From contig NZ_JAANTH010000002.1 of assembly GCF_011734195.1 (NCBI RefSeq), forward strand, positions 1 through 64,000: a stretch of 64,000 nucleotides of DNA, read 5' to 3'. Position 1 is the first letter of the stretch. The number at the start of each line of letters is the position of its first letter. Source of the DNA: Halobacterium sp. R2-5. GTDB taxonomy: Archaea > Halobacteriota > Halobacteria > Halobacteriales > Halobacteriaceae. Under the pieces are notes generated by a model that was not told where the DNA came from, ran no database searches, and saw only the letters and a program-made list of their open reading frames with translations. Positions 44,346-54,536 of this stretch are shown here, piece by piece. The position numbers and the translations under genes are program-made.

Positions 44346-45341
44346 ATGATCTCGAAGGGCTGCGAGCAGTGCGCGAAGGGCGGCAAGATGGTGCTCTTCG
44401 TCTACGGGTACTGCGACCAGCGCGACTGCTTCTACTGCCCGCTGGGCGAGAACCGGAAGAACGTCCAGCAGGTGTACGCCAACGAGCGGCCGGTCGAGAG
44501 CGACGAGGACGTGATCCGGGAGGCGAAGCTGATGGACGCGCTCGGCACCTCGATTACGGGCGGCGAGCCCCAGGAGGTGCTGGACCGGACGTGCCGGTAC
44601 CTCCGCCTGCTCAAGGACGAGTTCGGGGAGGACCACCACACGCACCTCTACACGGGCATCACGGGCGGCCGCGAGAACATGCGCCGCCTCAGCGAGGCCG
44701 GCCTCGACGAGATTCGCTTCCACCCGCCGGTCGAGCAGTGGGGCGACCTCCACGGCACCGAGTGGGAGGACATCCTCTACATCGCCCGCGAAGAGGGCCT
44801 GACGCCCGCCTTCGAGATTCCCGGCATCCGCGCCGAGCAGGAGTTCCTCGACTTCCTCGACGAGGGCGCAGCCGACTTCTGCAACGTCAACGAGTTCGAG
44901 ATGAGCGACGGCAACTACGAGCGCATGCAGGACGAGGGCTTCGAGCTCCAGGAGGACCACATGAGCGCGGTCGACGGCTCGAAGGACGCCATCCTCGAGG
45001 AGATGGCCGACCACGAGAAGGTGTACTTCTGCACGAGCGTCTTCAAGGACGCTGCGCAGCACCGCTCGCGGCTCAAGCGCATGGCGCGGAACGTCCGCCG
45101 GGAGTTCGACGACGTCACCGAGGACGGCACGCTCGTCTACGGGAAGACGACCGTCAGCCCCGAGCGCATCCGCGAACTCGGCGTCCCCGAGGAGTTCTAC
45201 ACGGTGAAGTCCAACCACGTCGAGGTCGCGTGGTGGCTCCTCGAGGAGATGGTCGAGGAGGGCGACATCGACAGCGGCGAGATCGTCGAGCAGTACCCGA
45301 CGTACGACGGCCAAGTGGTCGAGCGGACGCCGCTGGCGTAG
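44346..45341 (+). CDS. Radical SAM protein with CX4CX2C cluster motif
   Basis: The 331-residue protein shows the radical SAM core: GYCDQRDCFYCPLGENRKN, with C23, C28 and C31 for the 4Fe-4S cluster, followed by GTSITGGEPQEVLD (the GGE motif). The cysteine spacing is CX4CX2C instead of the usual CX3CX2C. An additional C6/C9 pair (KGCEQCAKG) near the start could bind another metal. I recognise it as a conserved haloarchaeal radical SAM protein without known reaction. ATG 44346 is preferred over TTG 44313. Confidence 0.85.
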   Translation: MISKGCEQCAKGGKMVLFVYGYCDQRDCFYCPLGENRKNVQQVYANERPVESDEDVIREAKLMDALGTSITGGEPQEVLDRTCRYLRLLKDEFGEDHHTHLYTGITGGRENMRRLSEAGLDEIRFHPPVEQWGDLHGTEWEDILYIAREEGLTPAFEIPGIRAEQEFLDFLDEGAADFCNVNEFEMSDGNYERMQDEGFELQEDHMSAVDGSKDAILEEMADHEKVYFCTSVFKDAAQHRSRLKRMARNVRREFDDVTEDGTLVYGKTTVSPERIRELGVPEEFYTVKSNHVEVAWWLLEEMVEEGDIDSGEIVEQYPTYDGQVVERTPLA

Positions 45342-45405
45342 CTCCGGATATTCTCGTCTGACTGCAACAGTAGTCGAAAAGTGGCAGCAGCCGCCGGCCC
45401 GCGTT

Positions 45406-45675
45406 TCAGGTCGAGAGCGGGCTCCGGTGCCAGCCGGGGTCGTGGCCCGTGCGCTCGATGAGGTCCGAGCGGCAGGCAGGGCAGTAGTCGGGGGTCTCCG
45501 AGGCCGTCCGGGGAACGTACACCGCGCCGCCACACTCCACGCACGCGTCGTCTACGACGGTCGCACAGTCCGCACAGACGTTGAAGTCGTCGACCGTGAG
45601 GTCGCGCAGGGGTTCGAGTTGTTTGTCCAGCGTGTACTCGTCGATGACCGCCTGACAGTTTTGGCACGGTTTCAT
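45406..45675 (-). CDS. Eight-cysteine double zinc-ribbon protein
   Basis: The 89-residue protein has four CxxC pairs (CQNC at 4-7, then CADC, CVEC and CPAC), enough for two zinc ribbons. The start MKPCQNCQAVIDEYTLDKQL is taken as the conserved N terminus; an in-frame extension to 45777 reads into repeat DNA and is unlikely. No enzymatic domain is present, so a nucleic-acid or protein-binding role is probable but unproven. Confidence 0.78.
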   Translation of the reverse strand: MKPCQNCQAVIDEYTLDKQLEPLRDLTVDDFNVCADCATVVDDACVECGGAVYVPRTASETPDYCPACRSDLIERTGHDPGWHRSPLST

Positions 45676-45777
45676 AGCGATGCGCTTTGACCCATGTGAC
45701 CACGCCACAAGTACCTGTCCCTGGCGGCGAAACGGGATTTGCGATGGGTACCTTGCTGTTGAGACAAAACACAACAA

Positions 45778-45970
45778 GCATCCGCGAGCCGAGTGGCTCG
45801 AAGTTCTCGTGAGCGAAGCGAACGAGAGCCCGCGAGACCGAAGGTCTCGCTAAGAGCCCGAGGCGAGCGGTTCACTCGCGGCGAAGCCGCGAGGCCGACG
45901 AGCGACTAACGCGAGCGTAGCGAGCGGCAGGAGCGAGGAGTGCTTTTTCCGCAAGTTTTTGCCCGAGCGA
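45778..45970 (+). repeat. Dispersed palindromic repeat, copy 1
   Basis: The first 170 bases (45778-45947) match the reverse complement of 59263-59432 closely, and weaker similarity continues to about 45970. It contains several short palindromes (CGAGCCGAGTGGCTCG, CTCGTGAGCGAAGCGAACGAG-like, GCGAGACCGAAGGTCTCGC) and ends in T-rich GTGCTTTTT. It fills most of the 392-base gap between the zinc-ribbon gene and aRF1, and no gene is seen in that gap. It is probably a non-autonomous element or REP-like unit. Confidence 0.75.
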
Positions 45971-46067
45971 GACCGGAGGTCTCGCTGGCCGTGCGAACGG
46001 GCGCTTCGCTCCCGTGAGCAGACGAGGGGCGCGCGGAGCGTGCCCCACGCAGAGTAAAAAGTGGTTA

Positions 46068-47318
46068 CTATACGCCAGTTCCGTAGCGCAGCAGCCCCGC
46101 GATGCCGCCGAAGGCGGTGAGGAGCTGTTCGCCTTTCTCGAAGTCGGTGGAGATGAAGTGGGTGTCGGTGCCGCGCTGTTCGGCGATCTCCATGAGGTGG
46201 TCGATCGCGTCGTCGCGTTCGGCGGCTTCGGCGTCCTCGCCGCACTCCGAGCACGTGTGTTCGGGGGTGTCGGCGCGCTGGGCGACGAGTTCGCGTTCCT
46301 CGTGGTCGTTCGGGCACTCGTAGGTGACGACGTCCTTGCGGAGGTCCTCGGAGATGAGCAGCGTCTCGACGGAGCCCATGACGAGGTTCTTGCGCGTGGG
46401 CTCGAACCCGTAGGTGGCGAGGTCGCCGCCGTTGAGCTCGGCGAAGAACTCCTCCATGTCGGACTTGTCGTCCATCAGGTCGGCTTCCGCGAGCGTGTCC
46501 TGGGCGCGGTTGACGAGCTCCTTCAGGCCGGACTCGTCGGTGTAGGAGACGTCGAACTTCCCGAGGACGGAGTCCTGGAGCTCGTGGTGGAGGTAGTCGC
46601 CGTCGAGGAACTCGTCCTTGGTGGGGGAGGGACCGCCGACGAGGATGCCGTCGAGCTCGTGGCGGCGCGGGACGAAGAGGTCGTCGGCCATCCCGGCGAC
46701 CTCCTGGTAGAAGTTGTCGATTGCTTCGAGGCGGAGGCGGGCGAACCGCTGTGCGGACTGACCGCCCTTGCGCTGTTTGCCGGGGACGAGGCTGGACGCT
46801 GACTTGACGGCCTCGATGCGTTTCCCTTTCAGCCAGCCGACGTTGGCCTCGCGGCGGTCGAGGACGATGAGCCCGTAGAGGCCCTTGTCGCCGAGCATCT
46901 CCTCTAAGGGCTCGGTGAGGAACGCGTCGTCGCAGTGGTAGCGGAACGACTGGATTTCCTGGGGCGGGGACTCCAGAACTTCGGTCACCATGTCGGTGCG
47001 GCCGCCGCCGGTATCGACGGCCCCGGAGAAGACGACGAGGCCGTTGTCCGGCGGGAACGTGTCGTAGTACCGCAGCCGGTCCTTGATGGATTTGAGGGCG
47101 TCCTGGACGTTCGTCCGGGTCTGCTTGGACTTGATGTTGGAGGCTTCGGAGTGCTCCTGGGTGACGTGGGCGACGACGTCCGAAATCTGCTTGTCCGGGG
47201 GGATGTAGATGGTCACCAGCTGGGTGCCGCTCCCGGTGTACTCCTTGAGGTCCTCGATGACCTTCTGGAACTCGTACTTTCGGCGGTCCTCGGACGGTGC
47301 GCCCTCCTGCTCGCTCAT
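46068..47318 (-). CDS. prf1: Peptide chain release factor aRF1
   Basis: The 416-residue archaeal/eukaryal-type class 1 release factor has NIKS at 61-64 and Y127-x-C129-xxx-F133 for stop-codon reading, and the catalytic GGQ at 185-187 for peptidyl-tRNA hydrolysis. The C-terminal domain carries cysteine pairs (YECPNDHEE and HTCSECGED). All parts are intact. The start is about 27 bases after a CTTACTTAC element in the divergent region shared with minD. Confidence 0.97.
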   Translation of the reverse strand: MSEQEGAPSEDRRKYEFQKVIEDLKEYTGSGTQLVTIYIPPDKQISDVVAHVTQEHSEASNIKSKQTRTNVQDALKSIKDRLRYYDTFPPDNGLVVFSGAVDTGGGRTDMVTEVLESPPQEIQSFRYHCDDAFLTEPLEEMLGDKGLYGLIVLDRREANVGWLKGKRIEAVKSASSLVPGKQRKGGQSAQRFARLRLEAIDNFYQEVAGMADDLFVPRRHELDGILVGGPSPTKDEFLDGDYLHHELQDSVLGKFDVSYTDESGLKELVNRAQDTLAEADLMDDKSDMEEFFAELNGGDLATYGFEPTRKNLVMGSVETLLISEDLRKDVVTYECPNDHEERELVAQRADTPEHTCSECGEDAEAAERDDAIDHLMEIAEQRGTDTHFISTDFEKGEQLLTAFGGIAGLLRYGTGV

Positions 47319-47435
47319 TACTCCGAGATAGCCGGCGTGCGCGTAAGTAAGCTTTGACCCGCGAGGTTCCCGCTCGGTTCGCGGTCCACAGTCCCGCCCA
47401 ACGCTTTAAGTGCCGCTCTGCGTACGCGACAAACA

Positions 47436-48272
47436 ATGACTGGACGCGTGTTCGCCGTCGCCTCCGGAAAGGGCGGCGTCGGCAAGACGACGACGGCCGT
47501 GAATCTGGCGGCGGCCATGGCGGAGGCCGACCGGTCGGTGGTGCTCGTGGACTACGACCTCGGCATGGCGAACGTCGGGGCCGTCCTCGACATTGAGCCG
47601 GGGGCGGCCACGCTCCACGACGTGCTCGCGGGCGAGGCGGACGCGCTGGACGCCGTCGTCGAGGCGCCCGGGGAGTTCGACGTGATGGTCGGCGGCACGA
47701 ACATCGAGGACTTCGGTCGCGCGGACCCGTCCGGGCTCCGGGAAGTCGCGGCGGACCTCCGCGAGGAGTACGACGTCACCATCGTGGACACGGGCGGCGG
47801 GCTCAGCCACGACACGACCGTGCCGCTGGGGCTCGCGGACGACGTGCTGCTCGTGTCCACGCCGCAGGGCGCCGCGCTGGAGAACACCGCGAAGTCCCTG
47901 GAGCTCGCCGACCGCGTCGGCGGCGACGTGACGGGACTGGTGTTGACGCGAGTGGGCGGCGGCGACGCGGACGTGGAGGCCGCCGTCGAGGCGGTCGACG
48001 CGCCGCTGCTCGGCACGATTCCCGAGGACGGCGCGGTCCCGGACAGCGAGGCGGCGGGCGAGCCGCTGCTCGTCTACGCCCCGGAGAACCCGGCGGCGCA
48101 GTCGTACCGCGAGCTCGGCTACGAGCTCCTCGGGGAGTCGCCGCCGGTGTCGTTCCGGGACGGCGACGAGGACGGCGAGGTGTCGCCGGGCGCGGCGTTC
48201 GCGGAGGTCGCCGACGACGTGCCCGAGGAGGAGTCGCTTCTATCGCGGCTGACGGGCGGGCGCCTCGGTTGA
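47436..48272 (+). CDS. minD: MinD/ParA-family ATPase
   Basis: The 278-residue P-loop ATPase has the deviant Walker A GKGGVGKTTTAVNLA (K12, K17), switch I VLVDYDLGMANV and switch II VDTGGG. Its C-terminal amphipathic end (EESLLSRLTGG) resembles membrane-targeting helices of MinD. Haloarchaea have several MinD homologues that position motility and chemotaxis structures rather than the division ring. GCTTTAAG lies 30 bases before ATG. Confidence 0.88.
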   Translation: MTGRVFAVASGKGGVGKTTTAVNLAAAMAEADRSVVLVDYDLGMANVGAVLDIEPGAATLHDVLAGEADALDAVVEAPGEFDVMVGGTNIEDFGRADPSGLREVAADLREEYDVTIVDTGGGLSHDTTVPLGLADDVLLVSTPQGAALENTAKSLELADRVGGDVTGLVLTRVGGGDADVEAAVEAVDAPLLGTIPEDGAVPDSEAAGEPLLVYAPENPAAQSYRELGYELLGESPPVSFRDGDEDGEVSPGAAFAEVADDVPEEESLLSRLTGGRLG

Positions 48273-48312
48273 ACGGCAACAATTAAGCGAATACGGCCGC
48301 CGAGTGTCGGGT

Positions 48313-48414
48313 ATGGCAAACGAGAACTCCGTCTCGACCGGCTGGCTGCTCCTCTACGTCGTGGTGGCACTGGGCATCGTCTACGGGTCGCTGGCGTTCG
48401 TCGGCGCGCTGTAA
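48313..48414 (+). CDS. 33-residue single-helix membrane peptide
   Basis: A small ORF encodes MANENSVSTGWLLLYVVVA and a continuing hydrophobic helix ending FVGAL, a short polar head plus one transmembrane segment. AATTAAG is centred 28 bases upstream of ATG, placing transcription start at the ATG like the real genes around it. It sits in the 147-base gap between minD and the convergent argS stop. Function unknown. Confidence 0.65.
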   Translation: MANENSVSTGWLLLYVVVALGIVYGSLAFVGAL

Positions 48415-48419
48415 CTGTT

Positions 48420-50174
48420 CTACATCGACTCCGGCGCTTCGATGCCGAGGACGTCCAGCGCGTTCGCCAGCGTTGTGCGCGCCGCATCGACGAGCGCGAG
48501 GCGCGCGGCCGCGACGTCGTCGTCGACGTCCTCGCGGAGCACTGGACACGACCGGTAGAACGCGTTGAACGTGTCCACGAACTCGCGGGCGTACGTCGCG
48601 ACCTGGTGGGGTTCGCGGTCCATCGCGGCTTCCTCGACGACGCCGGGGAACCGCGCAACTGCTTTGAGGAGGTCGCGTTCCTCCTGTTCGTCCAGCAGGC
48701 CGGCGTCGAGCGCGGGTTCGAGGTCGCCGGCTTCCGCGCTGATGCCGCAGGCGCGAGCGTGCGCGTACTGGATGTACGGCGCGCTCTGTCCCTCGAAGTC
48801 GAGGGCGTCCTCCCAGTCGAACGTGATGGCTTTCGTCGGCTGCTTGGAGACGATGTCGTAGCGGACCGCGCCGATGCCGACCTGCCGGGCGATGCGCTCG
48901 ACGTCGTCCTCGGTGAGGTCGTCGTCGCGGATGCGGTCGTCCATGCGCGAGCGGACGGCCTCCTCGGCGCGCGCGACAGCCTCGTCGAGCAGGTCGTCCA
49001 TGTCCACGCCCGTCCCCTGCCGCGTGCTCATCGACTCGCCGCCCGGGAGGTTCACCCACGCGTAGAACACTTCCTCGAGCTGGTCGGTGTCGTTGCCGAG
49101 GATGTCCAGCGCGGCGTTGAGCTTGTTCGCGTGGAGCTCCTGGTCCTCGCCGAGTACGGTGACGGCGTAGTCGAATTCCTCGAACTTCCACTCGTGGTGC
49201 GCGAGGTCCCGGGTCGTGTACAGCGTGGTGTCGTCCGAGCGCAGGAAGACGAACGACTGCTCGATGCCCCAGTCCGCTAAGTCGAGCTGCCACGCGCCGT
49301 CGTCCTCGAAGGCGTACTCCGACTCGCGGAGCTCGTCGACGACGCCGTGCGTGGAGCCGTCCCGGAGGAACTGCGTCTCCTTGACGAACTCGTCGAACTC
49401 CGCGGGCAGCCGGCCGAGGGTCTCGGTCATCCCGCCCAGCACCGTGTCGACGACTTCCTCGCAGCGCGCCAGGGTCTCCTCGTCGCCCTCGTCGAGGCTC
49501 TCGATGATGGACGCGATTTCGGCCTCGGCCTCCTCGACGTCCTCCGGGTCGCCCTCCTCTAAGAACTCGTTGCCCTTGCGGTAGTAGCGTACGAGGTCGT
49601 AGTCGTCTTTCTCGCGCTCGGGCTCGGAGAGGTCGCTCTCGTCGAACGTCTCGTACGCCCACGTGAACACGGCGATCTGGCGGCCGGCGTCGTTGACGTA
49701 GTACTCGCTGGTGACGTCGTGGCCGGCGTAGTCGAGGACGCGGGCGAGCGCGTCGCCGAGAATCGGGTTGCGCGCGCGGCCGACGTGGACGGGCCCGGTG
49801 GGGTTCGCGCTCGTGTGCTCGACGACGACGGACTCGCCCGTGTCGGGGAGCCGGCCCCAGTCCTCGGACTGGGCGTCCGCGAGCGCGCCCTCGAAGTACG
49901 CCTCGCTGGGCGCGAAGTTCACGTACGGACCCTGCGTGGAGACGCCGGCGACGTACTCGGCGTCCGCGAGGTCGACGGCGTCCGCGATTTCGGCGGCGAC
50001 CTCGGGCGGCGGCGCCTGCGCCTCGCCCGCGAGTCGGAACGCCGCGCTGGACGCGAGCACGGCGGGCACGTCCGCGGGCGGTTCCTCGATGCCGAGGTCC
50101 TCGGTCGGGTAGCCGAGGTCGTCGAGCGCGGCTTCGAGGGCCGCCTCGACTTCCCGGCGGAAAGCGATGAACAT
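48420..50174 (-). CDS. argS: Arginyl-tRNA synthetase
   Basis: The 584-residue class I synthetase attaches arginine to tRNA-Arg. It has the N-terminal Add domain (to about residue 100), the HIGH-equivalent HVGR in [26 protein letters not shown], an acidic insertion (about 200-240), [15 protein letters not shown], and the C-terminal DALR anticodon-binding helices. ATG 50174 ([17 protein letters not shown]) is the family start and has CCTTTAGCC 26 bases upstream; the long in-frame extension to 51554 is antisense to taw1 and is not coding. Confidence 0.95.
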   Translation of the reverse strand: MFIAFRREVEAALEAALDDLGYPTEDLGIEEPPADVPAVLASSAAFRLAGEAQAPPPEVAAEIADAVDLADAEYVAGVSTQGPYVNFAPSEAYFEGALADAQSEDWGRLPDTGESVVVEHTSANPTGPVHVGRARNPILGDALARVLDYAGHDVTSEYYVNDAGRQIAVFTWAYETFDESDLSEPEREKDDYDLVRYYRKGNEFLEEGDPEDVEEAEAEIASIIESLDEGDEETLARCEEVVDTVLGGMTETLGRLPAEFDEFVKETQFLRDGSTHGVVDELRESEYAFEDDGAWQLDLADWGIEQSFVFLRSDDTTLYTTRDLAHHEWKFEEFDYAVTVLGEDQELHANKLNAALDILGNDTDQLEEVFYAWVNLPGGESMSTRQGTGVDMDDLLDEAVARAEEAVRSRMDDRIRDDDLTEDDVERIARQVGIGAVRYDIVSKQPTKAITFDWEDALDFEGQSAPYIQYAHARACGISAEAGDLEPALDAGLLDEQEERDLLKAVARFPGVVEEAAMDREPHQVATYAREFVDTFNAFYRSCPVLREDVDDDVAAARLALVDAARTTLANALDVLGIEAPESM

Positions 50175-50287
50175 GCTCGCTCGTTTACCGCGACGGCTAA
50201 AGGGATTTCCGAAGCCGACCGGCCGCAGCGACCCGCGCGTGCGGCCGTAGCGCCACGTTTTTCCACGCGCTCGGCCAACACTGGCGT

Positions 50288-51244
50288 ATGCCGAAGCAGG
50301 TGGACGACCCGGACTACCACCACGACAACCACACCGCCGCCCAGACCTGTGGCTGGACGGCGAACGCGCTCCGCGGCGAGGGCACCTGCTACAAGCACGC
50401 GTTCTACGGGATTCGCTCGCACCGCTGCATCCAGATGACGCCCGTGGTGCGCTGCAACGAGCGCTGCGTGTTCTGCTGGCGCGACCACGCCGGCCACACG
50501 TACGAACTCGACGGCGTCGACTGGGACGACCCGGAGGCGGTGGTGGACGCCTCCATCGAACTCCAGAAGGACCTGCTGTCGGGGTTCGGCGGGAACGACG
50601 ACGTTCCACGTGAACGCTTCGAGGAGGCGATGGAGCCCCGGCACGTCGCCATCTCGCTCGACGGCGAACCCACGCTCTACCCGTACCTCCCGGAGCTGCT
50701 GGAGGAGTTCCACGACCGCGGGCTGACGACGTTCCTCGTGTCGAACGGCACGCGGCCCGAGGTGCTCGCGGAGTGCGACCCGACGCAGCTGTACGTCTCC
50801 GTGGACGCGCCGGAGCGCGCGACGTTCGACGACGTGGTCGGCGCCACGGAGGACGACGCGTGGGAGAAGCTCGTGGACACGATGGACGTCCTCCACGACA
50901 AGGCGGAGACGCGGACGGTGCTGCGGACGACGCTCGTCGGCGGCGAGAACATGGCGAACCCGGACTGGTACGCGGGCTTCTACGACCGAGCGGACCCGGA
51001 CTTCGTGGAGCTGAAGGCGTACATGCACGTCGGCGACAGCCGGGACCGCCTCGACCGGGAGGCGATGCCGAGCCACGAGGACGTCCTCGACTTCGCGCGA
51101 GCGGTGCGGGAACACATGCCCGAGCACACCGTGCTGCGCGACCAGGAGGTCTCGCGAGTGGCGCTGCTCGCCCGTGACACGGACACGTGGGTGCCGAAAC
51201 TCGAAGCCGATTCGGAGTTCTGGGCGGGCTCGGCCGCGGACTGA
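50288..51244 (+). CDS. taw1: 4-demethylwyosine synthase (TYW1/Taw1)
   Basis: The 318-residue radical SAM enzyme forms the tricyclic wyosine base at G37 of tRNA-Phe from pyruvate. It has the cluster motif [10 protein letters not shown] (C56, C60, C63), a preceding extra-cluster set (C21, C34, C47 in [21 protein letters not shown]), and [12 protein letters not shown]. No flavodoxin domain is fused, as is normal in archaea. GTTTTTCC 28 bases before ATG supports the start. Confidence 0.95.
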   Translation: MPKQVDDPDYHHDNHTAAQTCGWTANALRGEGTCYKHAFYGIRSHRCIQMTPVVRCNERCVFCWRDHAGHTYELDGVDWDDPEAVVDASIELQKDLLSGFGGNDDVPRERFEEAMEPRHVAISLDGEPTLYPYLPELLEEFHDRGLTTFLVSNGTRPEVLAECDPTQLYVSVDAPERATFDDVVGATEDDAWEKLVDTMDVLHDKAETRTVLRTTLVGGENMANPDWYAGFYDRADPDFVELKAYMHVGDSRDRLDREAMPSHEDVLDFARAVREHMPEHTVLRDQEVSRVALLARDTDTWVPKLEADSEFWAGSAAD

Positions 51245-51309
51245 CACTCAATTTCGAGACGCGTTCCACTTCCGGTATTCTTATGCAGGGCGCACCAGTA
51301 CGTCCAGTC

Positions 51310-52017
51310 ATGTCCCAATCCACGGGCACGGGCGAGGTCGGCTTCGACGAGCTCGCCGTGCTGAAGCTGCTCGCGCTCGACGGCGCGCGCCGCGGCGAGG
51401 TCAAGGTCTCCTGTGGGGACCTCGCGGACCGCCTCGACGCCTCCAACCAGACCGCCTCGCGGCGCCTCCAGGCGCTGGAGGACGCCGGGCTGGTCGAACG
51501 CGACCTCGTCAACGACGGCCAGTGGGTCGCCATCACCGACGACGGCGAGCGCACGCTCGAACGCGAGTACGAGGACTACCGCCGCATCTTCGAGGACGCC
51601 GGCGAGCTCGACCTCGTCGGCACCGTCACCAGCGGCATGGGCGAGGGTCGCCACTACATCAGCCTCCCCGGTTACATGCGCCAGTTCGAGGAGAAGCTCG
51701 GCTACGAGCCGTACCTCGGCACGCTCAACGTCGACCTCAGCCAGGAGAGCCAGCGCGCCCGCTCGGCGCTCGACGCGATGAGCGGCGTCCGCATCGAGGG
51801 CTGGGAGGACGAGGAGCGCACCTACGGCCCGGCGACGTGCTACCACGCCACCGTCGAGAACGCGGACGGCGGCTCGTTCTCCCCGGTCCACGTCATCGTG
51901 CCCGACCGCACGCACCACGACGAGAGCCAGGTCGAGGTCATCGCCCCGGAGAAGCTCCGCGAGGAACTCGGCCTCCTGGACGACGACGAGGTGACTGTCC
52001 GTGTCGAAGAGCAGTAA
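51310..52017 (+). CDS. rbkR: CTP-dependent riboflavin kinase/regulator RbkR
   Basis: The 235-residue protein has an N-terminal winged helix ([51 protein letters not shown]) and a DUF120 CTP-dependent riboflavin kinase domain (about 100-235; [35 protein letters not shown]). This is the dual regulator-kinase that makes FMN and controls riboflavin genes. It overlaps ribB by 17 bases. TATTCTTA lies 27 bases before ATG, giving a leaderless start. Confidence 0.93.
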   Translation: MSQSTGTGEVGFDELAVLKLLALDGARRGEVKVSCGDLADRLDASNQTASRRLQALEDAGLVERDLVNDGQWVAITDDGERTLEREYEDYRRIFEDAGELDLVGTVTSGMGEGRHYISLPGYMRQFEEKLGYEPYLGTLNVDLSQESQRARSALDAMSGVRIEGWEDEERTYGPATCYHATVENADGGSFSPVHVIVPDRTHHDESQVEVIAPEKLREELGLLDDDEVTVRVEEQ

Positions 52018-52663
52018 CGCTGCCCGCGTCGAGCAGGCCGTCGCGGCGTTCCGCGCCGGCGACCCCGTGCTCGTCCACGACGCCGCCGACCGCGAGGGCG
52101 AGGTCGACCTCGTCTACCCCGCGGCCGCGGTGACGCCCGAGGACGTCGCGCGCCTCCGTAACGACGCCGGCGGGCTCGTCTGCGTCGCGGTCGACGACGC
52201 CGCCGCGAACGCGTTCGACCTCCCGTTCCTCGGCGACGTCATCGACCACCCGGCCGCCGACCACGGCCACCTCGGGTACGACGACCGTTCGTCGTTCTCG
52301 CTGCCCGTGAACCACCGCGAGACGTACACCGGCATCACGGACGACGACCGCGCGCGCACCATCACGGAGCTCGCGGCCGCGGCCGCCCACCCCGACGAAG
52401 CGGACTTCGCCGCGGAGTTCCGGGCGCCCGGCCACGTCCACGTGCTGCGCGCGGCGCCCTCCCTGAGCGACAGAAAAGGGCACACGGAGCTCGCGATCGC
52501 GCTCGCGAAGGAGGCCGGCGTCGCGCCCGCCGCGGTCGTCTGCGAGATGCTCGACGGCGACACCGGCGGCGCGCTCTCGGTCGCGGACGCGGAGGCGTAC
52601 GCCGACCGCGAGGGCCTCGTCTACGTCGAGGGCAGCGAGCTGCTGGCGGCGTTCGGCGAGTAG
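52001..52663 (+). CDS. ribB: 3,4-dihydroxy-2-butanone 4-phosphate synthase
   Basis: The 220-residue RibB converts ribulose 5-phosphate to dihydroxybutanone phosphate and formate, the carbon source for riboflavin. Family marks include [15 protein letters not shown] (residues 28-42), the metal/His region [28 protein letters not shown], and no fused GTP cyclohydrolase II. The GTG start lies inside the end of rbkR, so the kinase-regulator and the enzyme are translated together. Confidence 0.93.
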   Translation: MSKSSNAARVEQAVAAFRAGDPVLVHDAADREGEVDLVYPAAAVTPEDVARLRNDAGGLVCVAVDDAAANAFDLPFLGDVIDHPAADHGHLGYDDRSSFSLPVNHRETYTGITDDDRARTITELAAAAAHPDEADFAAEFRAPGHVHVLRAAPSLSDRKGHTELAIALAKEAGVAPAAVVCEMLDGDTGGALSVADAEAYADREGLVYVEGSELLAAFGE

Positions 52664-52777
52664 CCCCGGACTAACGATTCCCGTCTGATCACCGAGATAG
52701 CTGGAGGCGCGTAGTCCGTATCGGCTGGCGGGCAAACGGCCGTAGATTTATCACGGCCTGTTCTGTACCTCCCGCAC

Positions 52778-54520
52778 ATGTCAGAGTACGGTGCGCTCGC
52801 GTTAGTGCCGCCGCTGCTGGCCATCGTCCTCGCGATGACGACGCGTCAGGTGCTGGTGTCGCTGTTCGCCGGCGTCTGGTCGGGCGCGCTCATCGTCGAA
52901 TCGTGGAACCCGATCGCCGCGACCGCGCTCACGATGGACTGGTTCGTCGAGGTCGTGCGGTCGCCGTTCGACACGAAGTTCATCATCCTCATCCTGTTCA
53001 TGGGCGCGGGCGCCGCGTTCATCTACCGCTCGGGCGGCATCCTCGCGCTCGAACGCTGGATCGGCGACCGCGTCAGCACCGCCCGCGAGTCCCAGGTTCT
53101 GACGTGGCTCGTCGGCGTGTTCATCTTCTTCGACTCGTACACGAGCACCGTCGTCACCGGCAACGCCACCCGCGAGCTCTCCCAGGAGAACCGCTCCTCG
53201 CGGGAGATGCACGCCTACGTCCTCGACTCCACGACGTCGCCCGTGACGACGTTCGGCCCGGTGTCGAACTGGATCGGCTTCCAGGTGTCGATGATCATCG
53301 CGGGCTTCGAGGCCACCGAGGTCACCGCCGAGCAGCTAGACCTCACGGCGTTCGGGCTGTTCCTCCAGTCCATCCCGTGGAACATCTACTGTTTCATGGC
53401 GTTCTTCATGGTCGGGTTCGTCGCCCTCACGCAGCGGTTCTACGGCCCGATGCTGGACGCCGAGTGGCGCGCCCGCGCCACCGGCGCGACGATTCGGGAG
53501 GACGCGACGCCGCTGTCCGACGTCTCCAGTGACGTCGGCGAGCCCAGCGAGAAGAACCCCTCGCTGGTGAACTTCTTCGCGCCCATCCTCGTGTTGCTGG
53601 TGGTCGGTCTCGTCTCGATGTGGTACCTCGGCGGCGGCCACCAGCCGGGCGTCGACGTCGCCACCGCGTTCCAGGAGACCGACGTCGCGATGGGGCTGCT
53701 CCACGGCGCGTTCGCGTTCATGCTCACCGGCTTCGTCGGGTCGCTGGCGTACGGCACGATGGACCTCGAGGAGGCCAGCGACACCGTCATCAACGGCTTC
53801 AAGACGATGAACATCGCGCTCGCCATCATCGTGCTGGCGTGGGCCATCGGCCTCGCCGCCGAGGAGGTCGGCACCGCGCAGTTCATCGTCGACACGATGG
53901 TCGGCAGCGGCGTCCCCGGGAGCTTCCTCCCGCTCATCATCTTCGTCGCGGCGATGCTCGTCGCGTTCACCACGGGGACGTCGTGGGGGACGATGGCGAT
54001 TCTGACGCCGCTGGCGATTCCGCTCGGCTACCAGCTCGTCGGGCCGTCCGTGCTCCCGGTGCTGGTCGGCGTGCTGTTCGGCGGCGCCATCTGGGGCGAC
54101 CACTCCTCGCCCATCAGCGACACCACGGTGATGTCCTCGATCTTCGCGGGCTCGGACCACATCGACCACGTGAACACCCAGATTCCGTTCGCCGCGACCG
54201 CCGCGGGCGCAACCGTCGTCGTGCTGGTGCTGTACGGGCTCGGCCTGCAGTCCGCGTACGTCGCGCTCCCGCTGGCCGCCGTGCTCACGCTCGGTGCGGT
54301 CGTCGCGCTGAACAAGCTCGACGCCCGCCGGAAGGGCCTGCCCGAGGTGATGCCGTCCGCCGAGGAACTCGACGCCGACGACGTCGCCGCGGTCGAGCGC
54401 GGCGAGCCGCCCGCAGCGAACGGGAGCCACGACTACTTCTCGCTCGTGCCCGTCGTGGCCGTCGTCGTCGTGGCGGCGTACCTGCTGCTCGTGTTCGCGT
54501 TCGCGACGTTAGGCGCGTAG
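52778..54520 (+). CDS. nhaC: NhaC-type Na+/H+ antiporter, 580 residues
   Basis: The product has about 12 to 13 predicted membrane helices. IFFDSYTSTVVTGNATREL (about 122-140), ATFGPVSNWIGFQ-like loops, TTGTSWGTMAILTPLAIPLGYQ and GGAIWGDHSSPISDTTVMSSIFAGSDHIDHVNTQIPFA are NhaC-family signatures. It probably extrudes Na+ in exchange for protons or carries a related substrate. GATTTATCA lies 29 bases before ATG. It converges with a second NhaC gene 16 bases away. Confidence 0.88.
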   Translation: MSEYGALALVPPLLAIVLAMTTRQVLVSLFAGVWSGALIVESWNPIAATALTMDWFVEVVRSPFDTKFIILILFMGAGAAFIYRSGGILALERWIGDRVSTARESQVLTWLVGVFIFFDSYTSTVVTGNATRELSQENRSSREMHAYVLDSTTSPVTTFGPVSNWIGFQVSMIIAGFEATEVTAEQLDLTAFGLFLQSIPWNIYCFMAFFMVGFVALTQRFYGPMLDAEWRARATGATIREDATPLSDVSSDVGEPSEKNPSLVNFFAPILVLLVVGLVSMWYLGGGHQPGVDVATAFQETDVAMGLLHGAFAFMLTGFVGSLAYGTMDLEEASDTVINGFKTMNIALAIIVLAWAIGLAAEEVGTAQFIVDTMVGSGVPGSFLPLIIFVAAMLVAFTTGTSWGTMAILTPLAIPLGYQLVGPSVLPVLVGVLFGGAIWGDHSSPISDTTVMSSIFAGSDHIDHVNTQIPFAATAAGATVVVLVLYGLGLQSAYVALPLAAVLTLGAVVALNKLDARRKGLPEVMPSAEELDADDVAAVERGEPPAANGSHDYFSLVPVVAVVVVAAYLLLVFAFATLGA

Positions 54521-54536
54521 AAGAGCGGCCGCGGCG

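Noticed and set aside
43139..44386. Arg/Gly-rich frame across the DUF373 gene
   Set aside because: Same strand, wrong frame relative to a clear DUF373 protein; composition typical of a shadow.
45778..45875. Conserved peptide frame within the dispersed repeat
   Set aside because: The frame is preserved in both copies only because the DNA is; it lacks a start with promoter spacing and overlaps palindromes.
50175..51554. N-terminal extension of the argS frame
   Set aside because: Antisense to the well-supported taw1 gene and preceded by a proper promoter at the shorter start.
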